64,000 bases of DNA from Rhyzopertha dominica. Taxonomy: Eukaryota > Arthropoda > Insecta > Coleoptera > Bostrichidae. How positions within the stretch are numbered: position 1 is the first letter of the stretch; every line of letters begins with the position of its first letter. Positions 1 through 14,122 of the stretch are shown here, one piece after another. Below the pieces are notes generated by a model. That model was not told where the DNA came from and made no database searches. It saw only the letters and a list, made by a program, of their open reading frames with translations. The translations under genes and the position numbers were made by a program. The stretch covers positions 14,384,001 through 14,448,000 of the forward strand of contig QCXZ01000064.1 in NCBI GenBank assembly GCA_025024175.1. Reading direction: 5' to 3'.

Positions 1-67
1 GTAACCACTTACGACCTAGTGCAGGAACCTGTGATGGCACCGGAGAAGCTTCTCAAGAGCAGATATA

Positions 68-815
68 CAGGGTCCGCCACCTAAAACTCCCCAGGCTCGT
101 ATTTTAATTATTTTTTTAGGTACAACCTTAAGTTATATCTCAAATTGTAGGTCTNTTTAAACTCCTTAAAAATATCATAGTTAGCGNACGAAAATTTGTT
201 TGTCGATTATGATATTTTGCAAATAAAGTAATTTTTTGTAAATATTTTGTTTACCTTACCCCGTATAATAAATATTGCTTCCCAGTTGGATGCCGACTTT
301 TGTCTTCTTCAGTTTGTGTCATTACAACGCATGGGTAATTTTTACTCCTTTTTTACTGAAAAACAAGGTGCGTGATGACGAAAACCAAACTAGCCTCATC
401 GCAGGGTATAGTTTTCTAGCCTCTTTCTTTTTAGAACGAACTTGGTACTCGATTTATTTAAAAGTTACTCTAAATTTTAGGGTTTTGTGTACAGCGATGG
501 GCATATAGGCATAATTTGCACCATTATAAGCTGTTAAACTAACACTTGAACAATTGTGAACAGTCATATTTACAGAATATGGCGTCGACGAGTTTTTCTT
601 GTTTTTCAGTGAAAAATTTTCGGTATCCATACATTGTAATAATACAAACTGAAGAAGACAAAAGTCGGCATCCAACTATGAAGCAATATTTATTATACGG
701 GGTAAGGTAAAAAAATATTTACAAAAATTAACTTTATTTGCAAAATATCATAATCGGCAATAAAAGTTTTTGGACTTTCACTAAGCTGTTTTTAAAGAGT
801 TAAAAAATGCCTACA
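68..815. mobile_element. Foldback element, copy 1 (long inverted arms)
   Basis: The left arm starts at CAGGGTCCGCCACC after a TA and runs to about 350. Its inverted counterpart runs from about 640 to 800; for example CGACTTTTGTCTTCT near 295 returns as AGAAGACAAAAGTCG near 655. The segment between them (about 390-560) matches the interior of copy 2 at 38.6-38.8 kb. The outermost right end has decayed, so the exact 3' boundary is uncertain. No transposase is encoded; the short ORFs here lie in the arms and are not credible genes. It is most likely a non-autonomous DNA element that duplicates TA. Confidence 0.8.
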
Positions 816-3800
816 TTGCAATATTTAAATTAATGGTACAAAACCTGTATGGCGTAAACCATGGAAGGTTTTCAAAACGTGCTCTATATTTAAACCCGGA
901 TGTATATCGGACGTTGGAAATTATACTCTAGTGGCAATAGCAATGTCTGACGTGTTGCACAACTATATGAGTAATACTTGTCACCAGCGTGACTTTTTTA
1001 AGTGAAGATCATAATCCTCCAACTTATTCCCTTCATAACAAGGATTAAGTGGATCTAACTTTAACTGATTTTCCGAAGACTTAGGGCAGACCTGGATAAA
1101 ATTTTCACCAAATTGAGTAATTTTTGTGTATCTGGAGATATTTCTTAATCACTGTTATGCCAAGAGTTTATTGCTGTTGTTGATGTTAAAGGAATGTTAA
1201 CGTAAGGTAAACAGATTTGATAAATTCACAAACAAACTTGTACAGATACAGATAGTATTCGATTGTTCCACAACGTGCAAGTTACCGCTATATGGAAATG
1301 CAAGATAATGGAGTGTGTACGTGACTCCGGGCAACTGAAATGATTAATATGAAAATCAACTAATTCCAAATGTGTATTGTTTTAGATCACTAAAATATTG
1401 TCCTTTAACCGTTGCGTTATCGACGATGCCCGGTTTGGAAAAAAAAGTTTAAATGAAGGCATCTCACATGATTTTTTTTAGATATTTTAAACTTATCTTC
1501 ACTTATACCTTATACTTATACCATTTAGATGTAAAAGTATACAGTAGACCACAACTTAACATCAACATAATCATTTTACAATGAACACAATTTAAATCCC
1601 TCCTCCTGTCGTAGACCATGGCTATAATTTTTGTGAAGGATTTTAAGAATGTTATGTTAATGAACTATTTAGTGCATGAGCACACACCATTACTGCAAAT
1701 TTAATCCCAAAAGTACGCAAAGCGATTAAGATAAGTTGGTGCGCTTTAATAGGTACCGTTATAGTTAAACGCATACACGTTTCAGTAGACTTATGAATAA
1801 AATTAATGTCTGCTTCTTCTGGTTAGAATCTTAAAAGTATTATTCATAATTATCACGAAAAACACTGCCATCCTTCGGAATATCAAGAAGTGTATATTGA
1901 CTTAAATATTTGGCTACAGCTGCAAATCTTTTCAATAACGTGTGAAAAATAAAAGTGCTTTTTCAATTAAGTTGCGTCGGAAGCATTAATTACGGGATAA
2001 GCATGTAGCAAATTTGAAGATAACGCACCAGGCGTTGCCAAACAATTCTTTAAAAATAATAGAAACAAGCTTCACGCACAGGTTTTGAATGAAACCAAAG
2101 AACTTATTTTTTCCTGCAAATATTTAAATATAAGGCTTGCGTACTGCCTGCACACATTAAATTAAAATATATATTGAATTATTTATCGTCCTTTATGTGG
2201 TACAGCATGTAGATATATGTTAAGTAGCATTATTGTAGATATTGCAACCTAGCGTGCTATTATCGCAATTTGTAGTAACGTAGTCTACTATCAGTTGCAT
2301 AAGAGTATTGAACCCAAATATATAATATCTAATGTATAATACTCTACCTATAGTTAACTTGAAGTCATTAATTACACACGACTACACTTGCCACGTATAT
2401 TACAACTGTGAATAAATTTTAAGTTAAAAAAACTTGTATGGGGCTTAATAAGCTTGTAGGAAATAATACTGCAGTAGTTATTGACACAACCGGATGTTGA
2501 AAACTGTAATCGTAATTAATTAACACATTGAAAATTAAGAAATCATACAACATCGAACAATTTTTATTTAAAAACGTAGTACAAATAAATAGTTATGTAA
2601 TAACCTCAACTTGGAGGGAATTCGAGGACACTATAGGTGAATGATAAAACACGTACGTCTAAATTTATAACTACAATATATGGCACAATTCCTCTAACTA
2701 GTTCGTAAACCCTGAACTGTATTTACATTACCATTTGTGATCGTAAAATGTAATTCTACAAAATACCAGCACCACATTATAAAATAATCAAATAATTAAC
2801 CTATACACTTCTACTTACTTATCAACCGAACACGCCTGCTCATCTACGATTCAACACAGTGCATAATTTCGTTTTAATAATAATAATGCTGCTTTGAGAA
2901 AGTCTTTCCTCATTTGTATTGCATATTTATTCGCTAGTCAATCATTATATAAATGCCTTTTTAATACGAATTACTGCACTGGTTATTTTGTAATCAATCG
3001 ATACACCTCGCCAACAACAAAAAAGCGTATTCCTAAAAACTTTATTCAAAATCAACCTCATTGGATAACAGCTCTAATCGTACTGGGGCATTCCAGTCCA
3101 TGTTCCTTAAATCAATATGCTTTGCATCGAAAAGTCGTACTGGGGTCCACCACTATCGCGGGTCGAATAATTGCAGAGTATATGTCTCCTCCAATCTCAG
3201 CTTTCCCGGGACTGTGCCGCTACTTCTAAAAGCGTTTGCATTAAACATTAACGTGTCGGAGGAAAACACTTGCCTTTGTTGGTACAACGGCTTTCCCTCC
3301 ATCTATATCCAGAAATTACATCGTAATCCCTTACAGATCAGATGCTGGAAGGGAAAGCGATAATCGACTACGAAGAGCAAAAACTTTGGGGTGAGTCGCC
3401 GGAAGCACGTTTATGTCGACTTGAAAACCTTCCACGATACAGCTCCTTGGGGTTGTTTGTTACGGAAGAACACAAAAGGACGCCCTCAGGAATACACTGA
3501 CGACATAGGAATATTGTAAAGCAACAACGACGGTAACTTTCCGTAGTTTAGAAGGGCACAGAGAGTGATCTATAATTGATATAACGAAACTTTCTTACAG
3601 CAGCTGTATTTTAAAACTGACGCTTAGCTTTTACTTTTTGTCATAAATACTGAAAAAGAAGGTTACTATTTTGTTCAGTTGCTATCTATATGAAAGGTTC
3701 AGACTAGTTTCAGCAAATATATACAAATGCTATGCCTACCTATTCAAAATAGGTATTTCAAAGAAATATAGATGCTGGAGCAACGGCCCACAGCTAGAAT

Positions 3801-4869
3801 ACATTTATTTAGCGACAAATGCGTGTCATTAATTTCTAGATTTCTTTGACTCCAAAACAAAATGGCCAAATTAGAAAATATATCCCATAGGTCTTATGCA
3901 GGTGACCCATAAATATAAATTTTTATATAAAGACAGGTATTAGCTCCTTAAAAATAATGCAGTATACAGGTACTAGAAAGTAAATTTTTGTTGGAAATGT
4001 ATCGTTTCAATTTTTTAACTGTTAGTGTGCATAGTTATTGATTACAAACAATTTATATACTTTTGAGCACGCAGAACAAGATACATATTAGACACACAAA
4101 TACGGAGGTGTACATTAACTTCGTTAGTTTAAATGGAACACCTTATTTATTATTGCATTTTGAATTTGGCGCTGAAAATAAATACGAGTTTCTTGATATT
4201 ACAATATATTTGGACTAAATAGCAGTATTCAGGACTTTATTTCAGATTCAGTGCAAAATTTGATGTTTGCAGTGTTTGGTGTCATTTTGAAAATCCGCTA
4301 AACGAAACCATTGTGAGGGTCAACATTTCAACAGTTCGCTTCTGAAAGGAATAGTCTACTTTCTTAGATGTCACAAGTGTACATTATTCTGGAACTTCGT
4401 AAAATTTGTGAACATTTATCTCCTAATTCAAATATAAATAACTTGTTTATTTTAAATAAAACATATTTTTTTCTCACGTCGTTGATTGCGGCATCAAATT
4501 TTTTCTATCCTGCTGATATCAAGTTGTTGGTATCTGGACACCAAATTTCAAACAATCGCATTAGCTGTGAGTTAGGTTTCGCAAATTTTATTTTGTCCTA
4601 CTGAAGAAGTGTCATTGCTTTCGCAATTTTCAGGATTTTCCAGTATTACATGTAGCAGAAAGATGTTATGTATTTTGACTTTGCGTTCCTTAATTTGCAG
4701 GAGTCAGGCTAGTATAGGCGTGGTAGCAGAATAATACGAAATAAAAACTAAATAGCCACTTAAACAATAAAAAGCAGTTAACTCGACATCATATAAAAAA
4801 CGGATAGTAACGAAGTCAAAAATTAAGTGGTGTTTTCCACACAATTATCATATTGACAATAACAAACGC
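816..4869. other. No recognisable gene
   Basis: AT-rich sequence. Two overlapping ORFs of about 100 codons at 2894-3363 resemble no family I know and have no start context or repeats that argue for coding. No RNA gene or convincing repeat was seen. Confidence 0.5.
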
Positions 4870-5410
4870 GCAACTGTTTTAATAATAAGTTGTTTATACA
4901 TTTACCAAATCATTTTAATGCATACTATGAAAGGCATGACGAATGCGTTCCTTCATATGCTTATAATAGTAGTTGGCAGTTCTTTATAAATCAGTTGCCT
5001 AACATGACATCACAAGAAGAAATCAAGATTCTGAAGATCGCGCTACCCATGGGGTACGGCCTCTCCTTTCAATCCATTTGTTTGAAAATTCTGCGTTCAA
5101 GAGTAATATGTGTGGGTGCTCCATTATTTTGGAACCACAGATGCTGTCTCACAGCAAGTGGCACCTTTTATAACATTTCTGCCACATCGTGTTGCAGAAA
5201 CTGAAGTAACAATTTCCGTTGACATTTCCATCGAAAAAATATGGTCCAATTTTGTTTCGTCCAAGGACTCCACCCCATACATTTAAAGACCACCTACGTT
5301 GACGGTCTTTATCCAATCTCAGCACTAACTGTATAAGTTCTGTTGTGTCTTGACAGGAAAGCATTTTTTTATCAAGTATAGCTTTGTCCGTAAGAAGAAC
5401 TTTATCAATA
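4870..5410 (-). pseudogene. mariner/Tc1-like transposase relic
   Basis: On the minus strand this holds the middle and C-terminal part of a transposase of the mariner/Tc1 (DDE) superfamily. In order: LLTDKA (degenerate first catalytic Asp block, about 5390), RRWSLNVWGG and IGPYFFDGNVNG (5210-5300), WFQNNGAPTH (about 5120, where the family has a catalytic Asp in QQDGAP), RIFKQMD, then in another frame KWIERRGRTPWVARSS (about 5050) and ERIRHAFHS. At least two frameshifts and the replaced second Asp show the copy is dead. Its N-terminal DNA-binding half is not visible. Family assignment is from motif recognition; the exact clade is uncertain. Confidence 0.8.
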
Positions 5411-6747
5411 AAGTATATCTGTGTAAACTATGTATGTAAACTACAATCGACTGTTAAAATTAACCTGATCTAGTTGCTGAACTAACTGAGCAGGATACGT
5501 ACGAAATTTGTTTTTGTGCAATGTTCTTGACACACAAGTTTCGCTTATTTATAATTCACGACTGCTGCTTAAATAAGGATCTTGAACAACACCTATTATG
5601 AGATGGTAAACTTCAAGTGTCACATACTTGATTTTTATCGTATTTTACCGCTGAATTTGGATCTCTAAAGATGGACAGGCCTAACACGTATACATTCTAG
5701 AGGCAAATGAATTTTCGTCTGCGTTCTTTAAGGAATACCTAAACCATGTCAATTAATTCTTACAAATGTGTTCTTTAATACCTATTTTAATTTCAGGCCA
5801 AAATTACTAATCTACATCTACACAATGAAATGACACTCCCCCGTCAAGATAGAAAATTCGTCAAACTTCAGTTACGGCTAACGAAATAACATGATTATTT
5901 ACTATTTCAAAAAAAAAATTTCAAAAACCAGCACAAATACTAACAACTTCATATTACCAGAATTGAAATATTGCATTCGATGATGCGAAAAAAATACATT
6001 GTAAGTTATTCATGTTTGAAGTATTAAATATTAGCCCCCACAAATTTTATAAAATTTCAGCAGAATGTAGAATATTGCTTTCAAAAGCATATTGCTGAAG
6101 TCGCATTCCTTTCAGTGCTTTAGTTTAAGAGATGTATAAGGTGGCGCCAAACACTGAAAACGTTAATGGTATGGTGTAACAAATCTAATACTAAAAGATA
6201 TCGAAGTTAGTATCCACTTCCAGTATAACAGAAAGCCTGCCATCTTCGAAACTATTTTCGTTTTATAAAGCGCTACATCTTGTACAACTTTCATTCGGAA
6301 TGTTTTTATTGCAGTTCAAATGTATATAACTATATTTCTGTTTAGTATCTCATCATGTACATTAGGTTTCCGAAATAAAAAAAAAAACATTAAGGACGCG
6401 ATTGTACTTAACTGGCGCAAGTCCTTTTGCCATTTATGAAAATTCGGTAGTGGCAGAAATAGAAATAGTCTAAATAGATTTACTATCACTAGACACAGAA
6501 ACTACAAGCAGTATAGGCTATGCTATGCTGCATATGGATGGAACCCACCTCGAATATTTAAAATCTACATTATGTCTACAAATCACATTTAATTAATTCT
6601 CGTTTGAACAACATCACATGATACAGCAGAATTCATTTGTAATTCTATTTTAACCATATGCATCATTAGAGTGAAATATCATGCAGTTGTATAGATTTTT
6701 TGGTAATTCACCTAGGTTACTACTATCTCAAATTAATTTAAATACAA
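5411..6747. other. No recognisable gene
   Basis: AT-rich intergenic sequence in which I see no coding, RNA or repeat feature. Confidence 0.5.
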
Positions 6748-6894
6748 TGGGTCGGTTCCTATTCTCTTTGTTAAAGTTGATGTTAGCTAAAATCAACCAG
6801 TAACCATGACAACACCTTAAATTGAGGTGTGTGATTGGTTTAAATTTAAAAAATAGAGTTGATTTTACTTTAAAATATAGAAGATAAACCGGCC
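6748..6894. mobile_element. Small MITE, copy a
   Basis: About 147 bp beginning GGTCGGTTCCTATTCTC and ending in a degenerate inverted copy (GATAAACCGGCC). Inside, AAAATCAACC and GTTGATTTTA form a second inverted pair. A closely related copy lies at 15559-15692, which shows it is a dispersed unit. No clear target duplication and no coding capacity. Confidence 0.7.
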
Positions 6895-9800
6895 TAATCA
6901 CGTTAAAATGTTTTTTTAGTACAAGGTAGAATACTACCTACATTTGACCTTAGTAACTACAAATCTTGTCAAGCTTCGATTGACGGCAGACGTCTACGTC
7001 AATCAATTAAATGAAGCGACACTTGAGTGGCAGTAAACGTGATTTTATGGCACACCCACTGTCCGGATAAAATACAAACCCCTACAAAATGCAAGTTAAG
7101 CAATATCCATAAATCCCAGATTGCAGCCATATCCATATGTCAAATATTGATTAATAACCGCTGTGTGCTATCAGGATGTGCTAGAGCACGTAATGCCACA
7201 CTGCCAGGCGAAATTTAAATAGCGCCAATAAAGGCATTAAATGTTATCAGCCGTTCGCACTTCCTTTCGGCAATCGGAATTTTTGGCGTCAGTTTCACAA
7301 TTCGGAGTCTCGTGAAACCGTTAAGGACAGTCGTTATATATTTTACAACCCGTCTGGTGAAAATCGAGGATGATTTTCAATTTCACCCTAAATTCAGTAT
7401 TTATTTGAGTTCACCCTCCAAGGTGCCCACATCAACACTTGGAGTGCATTCGCGCGTCCAATTCGATTTTGCGTTGGCAGCATATCTAATTTGGGGCGCC
7501 GCAAATTGCTGGGAGAGAATTTCATTTAATTTGTATGAAGTTCTCTACACACAGAGTTTGCAGTGCAAGGTAGTTCATGTGCTACATTGAAATAACTTGA
7601 CTGTTTCCGAGTATATGCACCGCTATTAGTCTATATATTTTACTGAATCTTATTTGGCGGCTAAAAAACCTAAGATTAGCGGTCGAACTAAATTCGTTTT
7701 CACTACAGACACAAACCAATATCGACAAGAAATGAAAAACCGATGATACTGTGCAAATAACTACTACTATTAAAATGCATGTCTATGCTATGCTGTCTGC
7801 ACTAGACCTAAACTGCACTGATGAGCTATAATGATAACGAAATAGATTCTATCTGCAATTGTTTGCGGTGCAGACACCACAGCATGTCTATGCATTTTAA
7901 TGTATGTCGATTCTTGCTCGCTAGCAAAAAAGTGCCGTGGGGGCCTGCTGTCAAATTGAAGTATGCAGTTGCATTCCAATTTGTCAGGCTACAGGTCACT
8001 TCCTTTAGGAAGTAGTACCCGTTTAGGCAGCTAGGTGGCTTTGTCATCATGTGAGTGTAATGTTGACAGATGGCATTGCCATCTAAATTCTTACTTACTA
8101 CTATTAAAGTTATCGCAGCTTGATGCTGTCTCCCACAAAAGAACGTCGAGTGATTTTGAAACATGAGATCTAGAAATCGCTCCTAATAATAATAAAAGGC
8201 AGATATTTAAATGTGTTCAGTAAATGATAAAATGTATTTCACGATATAAGAGGAATGGGATCAAACTTTCAATTTGCTAAACCTATCTACGTATAACTAC
8301 TTTGTATGGCAGCTATTGTCGCCGGTCGAAACAGAGTTGTAGATAGGCTACATAAAAACCGTTTTCTAAAAGCGCTTGTTTTGTCCATATGAACAGAAAT
8401 ACCTTTTTTTAGCATTAGTCGCCTTATGTGTGTGCCAACTGTATATTTGTTTTATGAACACCCAAACACTCAATTTTAGGAGGAGCTTCAGATTCCGTTA
8501 AGACTTTGAACTGAAGTCTCACGCAAAAAATAAAACTCTTAGGTATACGAGGGTGAATGCTTTCAGGGTTCATAATACAAGATAATATTTTCTCGGAAAG
8601 AACTCTCAGGTATTGATGTGATTCCAATACTACCTAAATCTTATAAAAAGTGATTTTTTATAAGTAATCAAATTTATATATGTTCATCGTACAGATAACT
8701 CAAGTAGAGCAGCAAAACTTAGTTAGATGCGTCTTTATTAGTTTTTTTCTCTTAAATATTCTGCGATAACAGTTTGAACGAACTTTTTAATATTTAAAAT
8801 ACTATGCAAGCGAAAGGGTGTCTTGCAGTGACATATTTGCAGCAAAAAGTAACTTAAAAGACCAACTGTTGTCATATTACCGTGGAACGCAGACTAATAA
8901 GCAGCAATTTCTTGCTGCAAAAATACTGTTGTAACGTAAGCAATTATAAAAAAACACACAAACACAGTCCTACACTCTCCTTTTTACTTTACTTTACTTT
9001 ACTATTTAATAGAGTTGAAATTTTTCGAAAGTGGACGTACTGTATGTGCACAAAAAATGTTGCCTCAACAAAGAGAGAACCGCAGACTCGGCTATTTTTA
9101 TTGGCTTTCTATTATAATTTGTACGTAGTACTTAAATTTTAAAAAATCGTTAATATGCTTCCAGTTTGAGATGATCAGTCACTTAATTTCATAGTTTCAA
9201 TTTGTGAGAGTCATTTGCATATCGCGGACATACGGACATCATTATCGGTATGTTTCATATTTGTTAAGCAGAAAAAGGACTATTATTTTGTTATGTTTGA
9301 CACGTATTTACGCAACAATATATTCCTGCAGGCAATTTTCTTTGAATTCATAGAAACTTAAACAAGTCATATACAGAATATTTGTCCGACATAAAAGGTA
9401 AGCGTCCAAGTTATATTACATTTCGCCTGGAATATAACATTGCGATATACAACAGACCTATTCAAGAATGAAGTTCACTGCTGTTAAAAAATGCCCAATC
9501 TAAATTTATAATTTACTAATTTGGAAGTATAGAGAAAATCGTTCATCAAATTTGACAGATGGCCTCGCGCTGTATTCATTATTGTTACACATCCCGTAAT
9601 TTAATTACCCTATTGTTCTGTTTGCTCATTACCTGCACCTACATTATTTTACACTATTAATTTTCCCGGTTTTCAAGTTAAATTGCTAAATATTCATGAA
9701 GATGTCGGCATTTATAAAATTTAAAAATTATAAAATCATTCGCTGTATCTTTTTTTAAATAATATATTGTGAGGAACACCAACTGTGTCGAATTTTTTTA

Positions 9801-12800
9801 CTGCGTCAGCTTATGTGAGTATGCAATCTGCAAACTCAGTTGCCTTCAACCGAGCGATTTATTTCGAATGGCAGCATAAAACACAAAACACTTTATTTTA
9901 CTCATATAAACAAGCCGATCTAAAATTGCATCATCGTCAAAATTGCAAATTTAGAAATAGTCGAGACGTCCTCATACTCTCCTATGTGAAAATAATTGTA
10001 AGTAATTTTAAACTATTCCAAAACTTAATACAAGCAGTTCATGAGATTCATTTTTTTATTACACATACATGCCACTTCGAACAGAGAAATGTGAAATTAC
10101 TTATTATTACTAATTATTATTAAAAATGTACTAACCAAATTACAGCACCAAATACGTTTACTTATACCTCTAAATTATGCTGCAAATAACATAGGAATTA
10201 AACACAATATCATCTTATTCCTCTTTCATCCCCGCTATTGGTCGTTATTTTACATTTCTAAACGTTATCACTATACCCGTGTCTAAGTGGCAACAAAACA
10301 AGTTTAAATATATAGAACTTGAAATGACAAAACGATAAGTTAAGAAGCTTGCATATACACGTAGAGTAAATTTCAACCTAGTTTAAAACCTTTTAGTGTG
10401 TCACGGCATGTTTTATTTTGTGGTCTTTCGCATCACACACACCACAGGAAAAGCCTTCAAAATTTGTTTTAGAAGTTCGTCTAGTGTATGCTCTTCAATT
10501 TAAATGCAAACCATGCCCTTCGTTTCATTACAGTATAAAACGAACAGCTTTTTTTGTAAATACGCTTGACTTTTATTTCGATATCTTCTACAATATAGAA
10601 CTCTGCAATATCACATATACAAAGAATACAATTTTTACTCTTATAATTTATCTCTAACGACACAAATGTGACCAAGAAATAATGTGTATTTATCATTTGT
10701 GACGTCATAAAAGCATTAACTCTTTCCGGATATATTTTTTTGAGTGCGCTCCAACAACATCGTATTACTTTAGGATTAGGATGTTGTTAGAATGCACGAA
10801 GAATAATTTGGGGGTATGACTTAATGCTAGAATATACCTAGATTCCACTAGTGCAATTTTAAAGTGCTTGCTGACTTTTAACCATAATAAAACTTCTATG
10901 AAACACTATATCAACCATTTAGTATTTAAAATATTACTTAGTCGGTACGTTTAAGTACTAAAGACGCACTCAATAATATTAACATTAAAAACTGTTTTGC
11001 TTCTGCTATTGTGAATAAGTAATAATGGTAAGGACCTTATTGTTCGCAGTATTATATTCCAATAAAGGTTTGTCAACACCATCCTTAAGTGACGTTCGTT
11101 CCATTAAAGCCAGATTCTATGTAATACCTATTTCTAAAGTCACGGAAATTTGATTATTGGATACATTTCATAAAATGAAATGCATTTAAATAGATAGTTC
11201 GTGGTCTCCAGAGATTGAAATAAAATTATTGATTGTATTGTTTAATTAAGTTTGATGAGTCTAAGCTGTTAAAATTTTAAAACAATGTGTTAATTTGGCC
11301 GTAAATTTAGGCAACAGTTAGAATGGTGAAACAAATGGCGATGAAAAAAGATTAGGCTATCAACTCAAATATTTTAATTAGCACCTTTTATTTGTATAAT
11401 CTTCAACCACACTTTCGTTTTAATGTAACTTCAATGTCAATGGATCGAATGGATTATTCTATTTCATTGTACTAAACACATCATGCAGACAATTAAATTG
11501 TTATTAAAAGTGGTGTCACAGAACCTCAGTTGATATTTAAATTTTTCAGTTTGTTGCGCCTCGATATGACTACAAGTGTATTTATTTTCATCCATGTGCG
11601 ATATCATTCAAAAGTGTTTACTGCGAAATGCAGCCGGATCGCAGCGGCACGTGCTTATTGGCGGACGGAAAACAAAGCGCCTGGGCTTGCATCGCTTTTA
11701 AATTCAACGTACAATGCCAGAAATTCAAAAAGCGGGATTTAAATTAGCAGCGGCGAACAACCTTTGAGATCGAATTTCAAATAACTTGTTACAAAACCGT
11801 CCTTTCAGACAAAGCAACTCGGCGACGAAAAATGCTGCAACCGTTTCACAGTGCCTGCGAGAAACAATTTATTTTTGTGTTACTCACCCTAGTTCTCCCG
11901 AGCAACAATGCATCCATTTCACCTTCCGGATGTGCTTGAACGCCGCCTGCAGTAGAGATCACAGCCGGCTTGATGTCAGTTATGGTACTCGCCATACCAT
12001 TAAGTAATTAGAGGATAACCGCGCGTTTGCCCGAGACAGCCGTTCAAATGTTTGCTTTTGACTGTATCGTGTTTTGTAGTGTTTTCAATATGGTAGAAAG
12101 AAATTTATCGGGAAGACTAAATATGCAAAATATATTTGCCATACAGCAGAAAAACTAATTTTGTCACTATGTTTAACTTGGCACCTTGTTTATTTTGCTC
12201 TTTTGGTCTTACTAATTACAGCTGGCCCCTAAGTACAATGTAAACACTCGACAAAAATATGATATGAACAACTAGCCTTTGAGCACATTTATAAGTTCTA
12301 AACTACGTGTATAAATAACATTTAACAATATTTCTAAGTGACACTTAGTATTGTTGTTTATTCTAACAGTGTAAACATTCATAAAAATGGTCCCAATAAT
12401 ATTTCTATATCAAAAATACTATTCTCTAAGTTACGACATGTAAATTCTAAATACGTGCGTGGTTTTCAAAACAACGGCCTGATATGTGGGGTCGAGACGT
12501 TAATAAGCTTTTGACACATAGTTATAAACTTTAGTCCTTCATATGTGTGGACGCCGGTTGTGCTCATGAAATTCGGAACCGCTCTTGCTCGACCGTAAAC
12601 ACTGTTATTTTAACTGTCAAAATTCAGTACATGTGACCGAGCGAAAGCTAGAAAGCGAGTGCGTATGAATACATTCGCTTCCGTGCGATGTTGATGATAG
12701 CGCCCCTGGCGGACAGCGCCCGAACATCCTCGCCGATATCGATTCTAAAGCGCACTCAACAATGTTTGTATTAAATTAATAGGACGTAATTACTCCTGTT

Positions 12801-13518
12801 ATACTTTTTGCTCATGGACACTCCCGTTTTGTATTAATGGATTAATAGCAGTAGCGGTTGAAGGACAATGAACGAGATAAGAATGACACCCTGATAACAT
12901 CCAGCATCATTTTTAATAATACAAATAATTCTAACGCATAGCCCAGAAAAAAAATCGTCACCGTTAATAAGTGTTCTAATTCTGACACATATATCAGCAA
13001 AATATTATTTCAGCTAGCACTTAACAAATCATCCGACGCAGGAAATTTTCGCGGGAATTTTAGCATGCGCGCGAGCTTTACAGATAGATTCAGCATGTTG
13101 ACTGGGGAGCTTTCTGTTGGCGCGATGCTGCACTACAGGGAAAATCCTGCGCTTTGATGAAGATGGAGTTCGGCTCCTTGGAAACGGATGACGAAGAGGA
13201 AGCTGCGTTTAATTGAGGGCGCTGGGCGCTTTTACATAATGTGATTAGTCGACAGATGCTGATGGGAGGACAATATAATTTGCATGTTTATTAGATCATG
13301 ACGCACGGAATTGAAAGACAGAGCGACGCTGGCATTTTTGCAACGGATGCCTGTGACGCAGTTCGCTTGTGAAAAAAAAACAGGAAATTCTATTCGTAGA
13401 AATAACGTAGATGGCGGAAAAGTTTATATCGATATTAATATAATTTAACTGTTCATGTGTTTATGTTTATCCACTGAGAAAGTCGATTAATGTTATTCGT
13501 AATTTATAATCAAACTAG
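6895..13518. other. No recognisable gene; GC-richer patches
   Basis: Mostly AT-rich. Patches at about 7180-7590, 11620-12030, 12540-12760 and 13030-13370 are visibly richer in G+C and CpG than their surroundings. They carry only short ORFs that I cannot assign. They could be conserved non-coding elements, decayed repeats or isolated exons. Confidence 0.4.
8979..9005. repeat. (CTTTA)n-type microsatellite
   Basis: Short run of CTTTA units, slightly imperfect, on the plus strand. Confidence 0.7.
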
Positions 13519-14122
13519 ATGCAGACTTGTGCTGTAAGAATTTGGAATCCTTTAATTCGATACGAACAAACGAATATGTGTATTCGATCTATTCGGAAAC
13601 GAATAAGAATAAACGAGTATTATGTTGGTATTATTCAAAATCGAATAAACAAATATTCGAACGAAAGCAGCTGCTATACAAAATACTTATGTAAACTTCA
13701 AACTGCAAACTACACATCATATATCCATTTCTTTCTTCGCTATCAAAATTGTTCAAAGATTGATATTAAAAAAAAACACATATTGGGTTCAAAAACGAAT
13801 AAAATCCGAAACCGCATAATCCAATGAATTTATTCAATGCATTCCAAACATCCAAGTTAAATTAATACAAACATTTCGTTTTCGCACGTTTATTCTAATA
13901 AAAGAAGTACCAATATTCGTTTTTTCGATTTAAAATAAAACCTACACCAATATGCGTTTATTCTTTCCGAATAAAACGAATACGATTCGTCTGCGAATAA
14001 ACGAATACGAATATTCGTTTATTCCTATCCAGTAATATTCGGACCTATTTTGAACGAAAATTTTCTCTACCGTATTCGAATAACGAATATATTCGATACG
14101 AATTGACAGCACTAATCCAGAC
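13519..14122. mobile_element. hAT-type MITE with CGAATA-rich arms
   Basis: An element of 588 bp (13527-14114) flanked by near-identical 8-bp target duplications, ATGCAGAC on the left and ATCCAGAC on the right (7 of 8 match). The termini are an inverted pair: TTGTGCTGT at the left and, read inward from the right, TAGTGCTGTC. Both arms are filled with CGAATA/TATTCG motifs, so the transcript could fold into a long hairpin. An 8-bp duplication with TAGTGCTG-type ends fits the hAT superfamily. There is no transposase; the 102-codon ORF at 13519-13827 is a by-product of the arm sequence. Confidence 0.85.

Noticed and set aside
275..675. Overlapping ORFs in the first foldback copy
   Set aside because: Both ORFs lie in the inverted arms and mirror one another; no family resemblance.
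2894..3363. Overlapping ORFs of 111 and 100 codons as host exons
   Set aside because: No recognisable domain, no repeat or splice context; length is unexceptional for a 64-kb window.
4597..4635. CTGAAGAAGTG followed by a short inverted pair, checked as a hammerhead
   Set aside because: No GAAA after the stem and no GUH; ordinary palindromic noise.
13519..13827. 102-codon ORF
   Set aside because: It lies within the left arm of the hAT-type MITE and reflects the CGAATA repeats.
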